A DNA stretch of 13,775 nucleotides from Byssothecium circinans. Its lineage: Eukaryota > Ascomycota > Dothideomycetes > Pleosporales > Massarinaceae. Location of the stretch: the NCBI GenBank assembly GCA_010015675.1, contig ML977022.1:1-13775 (forward strand), read 5' to 3'. The first letter of the stretch is position 1. Each line of letters begins with the position of its first letter. Below the pieces are notes generated by a model that ran no database searches, was not told where the DNA came from, and worked only from the letters and a program-made list of their open reading frames with translations. Made by a program: the position numbers and the translations under genes. This document shows positions 8,356 to 13,775 of this stretch, one piece after another.

Positions 8356-8369
8356 TTTAGCAGTGACAT
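8280..8369 (-). promoter_or_regulatory. out-of-frame upstream ATG/uORF overlapping the HET 5' end
   Basis: An ATG at 8369, in a good fungal context (ATCATGTC), opens a 29-codon frame that ends at TGA 8280-8282. It overlaps the ATG at 8355 in another frame. Scanning ribosomes would meet it first, so it could reduce use of the 8355 start. Whether it is in the transcript is unknown. Confidence 0.3.
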
Positions 8370-8436
8370 GATGGGAGGATGTGTCGTTGATGAGGTGGAG
8401 CTGTAGGTGTTCTAGGCAGGAACGAGTGGGCTGGAT

Positions 8437-8456
8437 CTAGTCTTGTTCAAGACTAG
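8437..8456. promoter_or_regulatory. perfect 20-base palindromic element upstream of the HET gene
   Basis: CTAGTCTTGTTCAAGACTAG consists of two 9-base arms around a TT centre. It lies 82-101 bases upstream of the ATG at 8355 on the side of the HET promoter. A dyad of this kind could be a binding site for a dimeric regulator, but nothing else in the sequence identifies one. Confidence 0.4.
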
Positions 8457-8498
8457 CCTCCCCTCTATCATCTAGAGGACTTTCGGGACTCCGACATC

Positions 8499-8979
8499 GC
8501 ATCCCATCTTCAATCACGAATACTTGGTGTTCCGAAGCCCTTTTATGTGTTCAGAGAAAGAAATTCGTTCTTCGTGACGGAAGAAATCTGAACAGGTGCC
8601 TCGCTCGAGAGACCGACTTTCCAACCTTGGACATGCTAGCAGTATGTTCCTCATCAGTTCTTTAAACTTGACTGAGAGCAGAAAGTTTTCCAAAGCTTCC
8701 ATGGAATACTGGCTTCTCCTATCATCGATCTAGTCCTTTCCATGACTCCGACACCACCTCGCGCAAAGCAGAAAAGTGGGATGGAAATAAAGGCACCTGC
8801 TGTGAATACTGAAAACCTGTCGAAGGGGGATCCCGCGTCCAGTACTTCACTTAGCAGACGAGTGCTTACTATCCTAAGAGTGAGGCTGGGTAGCTGCGTT
8901 ACATCCTACTTTCCCTGCTATGCGAGAGACCGCATCCCATCTTTAACCGCAACTACTTTATGTATTTAAATCCTTTTTT
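8499..8979. repeat. diverged direct repeat pair (8499-8545 and 8932-8979)
   Basis: Both copies begin GCATCCCATCTT and can be aligned by eye over about 47 bases at roughly 70 percent identity. Most differences are C/T or G/A transitions. This could be the trace of an old duplicated element altered by RIP. The spacing is 433 bases. The stretch between holds only short open frames with no recognised domain. Confidence 0.35.
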
Positions 8980-8999
8980 TCAATTAGACGCAGTTAATG

Positions 9000-9345
9000 T
9001 GTGGTAAGAAACTTTGTTTCGTTTAATACCATAGGAGCGGTGGCTAGTTCAGTGAAAACAAGATACGACTATATTCTAATCAATGATTTATTTCAACTGT
9101 GCTAGTAGTTATTAGGATAATGTTAAAAGGTTATTAGCTTAAATGTCACATCTTTATTTTATTTCTATGTTAATGTATTAAATTTGCGCGCTATAGTAAA
9201 ATATAACATCTTAACAGGCTACTTATACTACTTACGTGGGTGGAAGGGGAAATACTAGGACGCTATAAAGCATTAAAGTAAGCCGCCTTAAAAGCTACTA
9301 GACAGTACGTGATAATAACGATATAAAAGGCTTAGCCTACTAGGT
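9000..9345. other. AT-rich, RIP-like relic
   Basis: This stretch is clearly richer in A and T, and in TA dinucleotides, than its neighbours, with no open frame of note. In Pezizomycotina such islands are usually transposon copies degraded by RIP. I cannot name the parent element. Confidence 0.5.
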
Positions 9346-9843
9346 TGGAATGAAAACTAAATGCAACGCAGCTGAAGTCCACTCCAGCACGTGTGAGACA
9401 GTTCTGCTCCGGCGTCAGGCGTGCTTAACCCGCCAATTATCGAACCGTGGTGCTCTAACATCTTAAATAGCTAAACATACACAGTGTTATCCTGCGTGGA
9501 ATGCCTCCGTGTCGCGTCTGCTGACATCAGAGGCACGCCCTCTGGCGGAGTCTCTGCGACCTTGTAACTATAGCTGTGGGACTTTATACTTTCCTGTCTA
9601 AGGGTTAAGACGAAGCGCACTAGCACTCCTTTGGATGAGTTTTGTTGACTTCGTAGCCCCTACTTAGGTGGGTAAACTCTTAGTACGATGTGTGCTCAAC
9701 ACTTCACATGGCTCCAAGACTTTAGACTTTGCTGCCTAAGGGTCAAGACGAAGCGCACTGATACTCCTTTGGATGAGTTTTGTTGACTTTGTATCCCCTG
9801 CTTACGTGCACTTCCTTTTAAGAAGGGTAACACAAAGAAAGTC
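9346..9843. other. non-coding region holding the 91-bp repeats
   Basis: Besides the repeat pair there is a short inverted TGCCTC/GAGGCA motif near 9505-9535 and a GGTTCGA-like box on the minus strand near 9445. The tRNA-like box lacks the correct spacing to a D-arm, so no tRNA is called. No gene is visible. Confidence 0.45.
9580..9808. repeat. 91-bp direct repeat pair (9580-9670 and 9718-9808), 138-bp period
   Basis: Both copies are 91 bases and align without gaps. The shared core includes AAGACGAAGCGCACT and CTCCTTTGGATGAGTTTTGT. I count 11 differences, about 88 percent identity, and 7 of them are transitions. A 47-base spacer separates the copies. The pair may be part of a repeated non-coding element such as an LTR or subterminal repeat; no coding partner was seen. 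Confidence 0.85.
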
Positions 9844-9972
9844 TTGAATAATTTCACATTGATTCAGAAAGGCATCGGCCCCACTTGTCGTGTGCCTTCA
9901 TCTTTCGCGCCTGGAGAAGGAGCAGAAGTTACCTCCGATAGATTCCATTTGGCCGTGCCAGATCTACTCTAC

Positions 9973-10220
9973 CTAGGGGACGCCTTTATCGACAAGTACA
10001 TCAATACGTCTACAGTGAAAGCCGTGCTGTATCCAAAGCTGCAGCCCAGTGATATGATCAAAACTCACGGCCTTGTTGATCAATTCTCCCACATTCACTT
10101 TTTGTTCCTTGGGCGCCCGCGGCGCTGTCGAACAGTGGCATCCTCCCAGCCATTTGGCCAGGGCTTTTGATCCTTCCTCCAGCACTTGTGGGATGAAATG
10201 GCTTCCATCTCACAGTGGCC
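9973..10220 (-). other. unrecognised open frame, possible gene relic
   Basis: A minus-strand frame of about 80 codons reads DGSHFIPQVLEEGSKALAKW and continues through LINKAVSFDHITGLQLWIQH to a TAG at 9973. It has no ATG start, and a TGA closes it upstream. The residue mix is protein-like but matches no family I know. A plus-strand frame (9844-10170) overlaps it and starts only at TTG. At most one of the two can be real. Confidence 0.2.
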
Positions 10221-10686
10221 ATTCTCTTCGAGCTCTATCAGACCTAGCTCAAACTAAGGTGTCTCCCTGGGTGTGGGCTTCCCCAATACAGACGCATTGA
10301 AACGCAGGATATAGTCAGGCCGTAGATACAGGGAGCGTGCCAAGTTCAAGTCCATCTCGTTCGATGCTACCGTTGTATTACTGTACGACCTTTGCGGCGT
10401 TATCTCGTCACAGAGATTGACTTGCTTTTATAGTTTGGCTGGCAACATATGAGAAGTTTGGGAGCTCTTATACCAAAGTCATCCTGGTCTGCATAGTCAA
10501 GTTCCCGAACCAGGTGTTGAACGTGTTGAACTTATTTGTCCGATTAGCTCTTTGGATGGTGGAGTCGAGCACGCTCGCCAGATACAGTCGCTATGGTTAT
10601 CCCGATCATCTTGCATTTGGTTTTCCTGCTTGTATTGAATGGTGTTGCCGCAGAGCACAATACTCCATGCACCTATAACGGGTCGC

Positions 10687-11097
10687 TCAAGCCTCCTCGT
10701 CCATCGCATAGCGGGCGCATTGGTCGCCTTTGCTGCGGTCCTCTGCCAAACGCGTTTCTTCGAGGATTTTCGCGACCAGGAGACTCCCGAGCGGGCGCTG
10801 CCGAAGTAGATGACCTTGGGAGGGTGTGCGGACTTTCCATGCTGCCTTTTTCGTAATATTGATCTCTCCTGTTGCTCGAAATTGTAAATTTGTAGGATAC
10901 GATGCACCCACGACGCTGTAACTCTTTCTCAGATATCTTTGTACCACCCAGAACTTGTACTCTTTGTTAACATCATTTCCAGAATGTCCTGTCTGCTGTA
11001 AGCATCGACATACTGAGGGAAGATAATTCGTTGCATCTATTTCTAGCCACGGGGGAGGGTGGTCAAAGTAAGGCGATAGGTCTACTTCGATGCACAA
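10687..11097 (-). other. 136-codon open frame without ATG start, unrecognised
   Basis: The frame begins at a TTG directly after a TAG and runs to TGA at 10687. Segments such as EYKFWVVQRYLRKSYSVVGA and LVAKILEETRLAEDRSKGDQ look protein-like, but no domain is recognised. It might be an internal exon or a decayed gene; chance is also possible. Confidence 0.2.
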
Positions 11098-12462
11098 GCT
11101 CTAAGAATGCAGTTTTGTTTCGTAATCGTGTGTGCTGTTAAGCTCTCCTGGGTTTGAAAAGGCCGGCAGCAGCAATTCCGTATCAAGATACCCGCCTTGA
11201 CTCAGGCAAAGCTATTCCACCTATTTGTATAGTCAATAATAATGATCTTTTATTTTTACTTTGGTGCCAACTTTCTCTTCTTTACAAGACCTCTGTCTTT
11301 CGTGGAACCGACATCGGCCGATTTCTCGGGCTCTCGGCGCTTTTCTCCAAGGCCCACCCATGTCGTCATCTCATCGTGAATCCCCAACAATTCACCCTCA
11401 ACACTCTTTTCTAGAACATTCCTTTCACCACAGCATGACTTCTCCATCGGAATAAGCCCAAGTTCAATTCCGCTGCAGTATCACAGCAAGTCCGAGTAAT
11501 CGTCTTTTCGTCCGCAGCATAAACTCCAGCTGACTGCTGACGCTTTATCATCCTCAATACCTTCGGGACATCTCTTCGATCACTCATCGTTCGCATTCCC
11601 GGTAAGACTTTCTTATCTCCAAACGCCGAAGCCGTCGGATTCGGAAAAAATTCCCTAAAAAGCAAACGACGATCGATTCTAGACCCAACCTAAGAAAAGA
11701 GGTGCGGCCATGCCTGTCTCAACCTAGTCAATGCCAAGCTTCCTACACACAGTGCCGTACACTCAAACTCAATCACTCTCGCCCCAAATTCTAAAGCTGT
11801 TGGATGGAAAAACAAGAATTTCCAAGATAGTTTGAATGGTCTTGGGGATCCGAGATCCCGAGATTCGATTTCTCACCTCTGGTCTTGATGACCACCACGC
11901 TGGGACCGGAAGCGTTCACTGCGGGAAGATACAATACTTATCGCCGAGACGCTTTTAACACTTCGGCCACGCGGCTGCGGGCGAATGATCTCTGGCGGAC
12001 GGCTAGACCGGAAGCTTGCCACGGAGTTTGTAACGGTAGGCGGCGGGGATGAGACGCGACGGAGGCTGATTGGCGGCGGCCGCCTGGCGCCGCGTTAGGC
12101 CGCATTATCGATTTTGTAGGGATGCTGGGCGTCCCAAGGCATGGCAGGGAAATTGATTGGGTAGGAGGGTGTTGGTGGAGGGTGGAACTGGGATTAAGTG
12201 GCGTGGCGGAGCTAACGTGGTTGGCAAGGTGGATATAGCGGCGGGGAATGGGGTTTAGAACAAGGTTTTGGATGGGATGGAATTCTTGGGTTTGGGATGC
12301 GTGGGTTGCGTGCTTGTGTATATAGAGGGCGTGTGTCCCCCCATGGTGTTGGAGTTTTCCCTGTCGAACAACATCCTCGTTTACAATTGAGACCACATCA
12401 TATAGTCTCCATCAAACGTCATCACTACACTTTGTAAACACCTATCCAGACATACAATCATC
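11098..12462. other. intergenic region and promoter of the 77-codon gene
   Basis: No gene is recognised in the left part. From about 11990 the sequence becomes GC-rich, with a GGCGGCCGCC palindrome near 12075 and an inverted CCAAT box (ATTGGC) near 12069. It then turns G-rich before the TATA box at 12319. A 152-codon minus-strand frame (11938-12396) covers this promoter. Its His/Pro/Ser-rich make-up is what antisense reading of G-rich DNA gives, so it is not called. Confidence 0.45.
12319..12324 (+). promoter_or_regulatory. TATA box of the 77-codon gene
   Basis: TATATA lies about 140 bases upstream of the ATG at 12463. It is followed by a CA- and TC-rich leader, as is common in fungal promoters. 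Confidence 0.5.
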
Positions 12463-12696
12463 ATGTCTTCCACCACAATGCCCTACGTCTACATCCCAAA
12501 CCTCGTCGGCAGGCAAATGTTGCGCATCCCCACCCTTACTCTTGACAACGAGCCCGACCTCTCCCAACCGACCGAAGTCCCAGAGGCAACACCATCCCTC
12601 ACACTCAACACCACTGAAGTCAAGACAGCGGCCATGGGACACTCGCGTAAATCTTCGGTATCCGTCAGTGTTGAGAGCGTAGACGAGGAGGAGTGA
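12463..12696 (+). CDS. small hypothetical protein, 77 residues
   Basis: The ATG sits in a good fungal context (AATCATCATGTCTTCC) behind a CA-rich leader and TATA box, and a poly(A)-type signal follows the stop. The protein has no signal peptide or membrane segment. The first 30 residues (PYVYIPNLVGRQMLRIPTLT) are mildly hydrophobic. The middle is rich in Pro, Thr and Glu, and the end has a basic GHSRKSS stretch followed by alternating Ser/Val and a DEEE tail. RKSS resembles a basophilic kinase site. I do not recognise the family and assign no function. It lies alone on the plus strand. Confidence 0.6.
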   Translation: MSSTTMPYVYIPNLVGRQMLRIPTLTLDNEPDLSQPTEVPEATPSLTLNTTEVKTAAMGHSRKSSVSVSVESVDEEE

Positions 12697-12738
12697 GCTC
12701 ATACAATTACCGATGGCGACGTATGGCTGAGTAGGGGA

Positions 12739-12744
12739 AATAAA
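12739..12744 (+). terminator. poly(A) signal-like AATAAA
   Basis: AATAAA lies about 43 bases after the stop of the 77-codon gene, a fitting distance for 3' end formation. Confidence 0.5.
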
Positions 12745-13340
12745 ACTGAAGCAGACGAACAATTGAGAGTCGGCATGACTTTGAGGATTTGGATATGGAT
12801 CCGACGTCAGACCCGGAGAAAGTAATGACGATGGAGGGACAAGCGTGGGATAGAGTCGAAACTATGCGGTCATAGTCTCTAACCGTCGGTGTGGGAGGAC
12901 GAAGCGACTTGGCGTGCATGATGTGTACTGCTGGTAATCAGCGTCATCGGCGGTTATGGTACCATCAAAAGAAGAACTTATCCATGGATCGGATTTGGGA
13001 TTGACATGGCGGGAAGGAAGGATAAAACTTAGCTTGGGAGCGGAGGTTATCGTGTCGGGGGGGGATTTACGGATTGGTTTTATTTTCATGAAGGTTTGAC
13101 TTTTGATACCCTGTAATAATTTAATAATAAGTCTTTTTTGACATTGATATGGTTTTTAATACTATTGTGATATACTGGAGTGTTAATGGAGTGATACCGG
13201 TGATGTGCATAGTGAGGGGGTTACGGTGACTCGCACGTAGAAGACTGCTGATGGGACAACGCGGATATCAATATTAAGAGTAATAAAAGAAGAACTACAC
13301 AACCTGTATATCCATGGTGGTATGTTTATGGCGATGACGA
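12745..13340. other. intergenic region with AT-rich tract
   Basis: I see no supported gene. Two short minus-strand frames (12707-12919 and 12862-13089) are low in complexity and have no domain. Bases 13095-13180 are strongly AT-rich. Confidence 0.45.
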
Positions 13341-13344
13341 TCGA

Positions 13345-13775
13345 CACTTAGACCTCTGCTTCCGGCTCTTCTTAATCACCTGACTTCAGGGCGCTTCTTA
13401 CACCACAGAGGCTCAAGATCGACATGGGAATCTCAGTCTTTTGCCTATCTCCAGTGGAAGTGAAGAATGCTGAACTTTAGATAACTTAAGGAAGTACTCT
13501 TTACTCTTCCCAGGTGACGAAGTTCTGGTAAGCAGACTTGATTGGTTAACTCTATACCACCTCGAAGGTAGATTCAGGACCCTTTACAAAGTCCCCAAGT
13601 AGCAGAATCTTCATAAGAAGTACTGTTAATGCCGAAAAAGTGGTACAGGGGGAAGGCTCAGTCTATCCTCCATCTCTGGTATCCTTCGTAAATTTGGCTC
13701 TCCAATAAGATATGCGTGCTTTGGTCGGGAGCTCATTGTACAGTGCCAAGACAAAAGTATCCGGACCATCCAAAT
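13345..13775 (-). pseudogene. decayed minus-strand gene or element fragment, truncated by the window edge
   Basis: In one minus-strand frame, starting at 13773, the sequence reads LDGPDTFVLALYNELPTKAR and stays open for 36 codons to a TAG at 13663-13665. The same frame continues with protein-like stretches (SALTVLLMKILLLGDFVKGP, SAYQNFVTWEE) broken by further TAG and TAA codons and ends in an EEPEAEV-like acidic piece. All stops are TAG or TAA, as C-to-T changes of CAG or CAA would give. I do not recognise the family, and a chance frame is not excluded. Confidence 0.35.

Noticed and set aside
9430..9470. tRNA-like GGTTCGA and GTTAGAGCACC boxes on the minus strand
   Set aside because: The boxes are only a few bases apart and in the wrong arrangement; no cloverleaf can be drawn.
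11938..12396. 152-codon minus-strand frame
   Set aside because: It covers the promoter of the 77-codon gene, its composition fits antisense reading of G-rich DNA, and no domain is seen. A real gene is not fully excluded.
1..13775. CRISPR arrays, rRNA genes, secondary-metabolite core enzymes, viral or toxin genes
   Set aside because: None of their signatures was seen; the window is of eukaryotic, fungal type.

Overview
The window looks like nuclear DNA of a filamentous ascomycete (Pezizomycotina; the class cannot be fixed from the sequence). The reasons are a Fot1/pogo-type transposase, a HET-domain gene, a secreted family-79 glycoside hydrolase, introns of 56 and 78 nt with fungal-type splice sites, and AT-rich stretches whose base changes resemble repeat-induced point mutation (RIP).

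Layout. Bases 1-1642 are the right-hand part of a pogo/Fot1-class DNA transposon with an intact transposase frame; its left end lies outside the window. Bases 1645-2519 are non-coding and hold a strong inverted repeat built around CACGTG motifs (1731-1830). Three minus-strand genes follow: a secreted, probably GPI-anchored GH79 beta-glucuronidase-like enzyme (2520-4313, one intron); a small 2EXR/F-box-like gene (5202-5868) that appears frameshifted; and a HET-domain gene (6179-8136, one 56-nt intron). The HET reading frame continues upstream to an ATG at 8355 but is interrupted by an in-frame TAG. Bases 8370-11100 are accessory-looking DNA: a perfect palindrome, an AT-rich relic, a 91-bp direct repeat pair, and open frames without ATG starts that I do not recognise. 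A 77-codon plus-strand gene with TATA box, CA-rich leader and poly(A) signal lies at 12463-12696. At the right edge (about 13345-13775) a minus-strand frame with several stops looks like a decayed gene.

How they work together. There is no sign of one shared pathway. The GH79 enzyme would act outside the cell on glucuronic-acid-bearing glycans. The HET protein belongs to the family behind non-self recognition and regulated cell death between fungal strains. The 2EXR-like gene is of unknown function. The main theme is contrast: an intact, probably recent transposon and an intact hydrolase stand beside a HET gene and a 2EXR gene with likely breaks and repeat-derived, RIP-like DNA. I found no convincing new multi-gene system. 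The observations most worth following up are the HET 5' interruption, the damage in the 2EXR gene, the inverted repeat and the right-edge relic.
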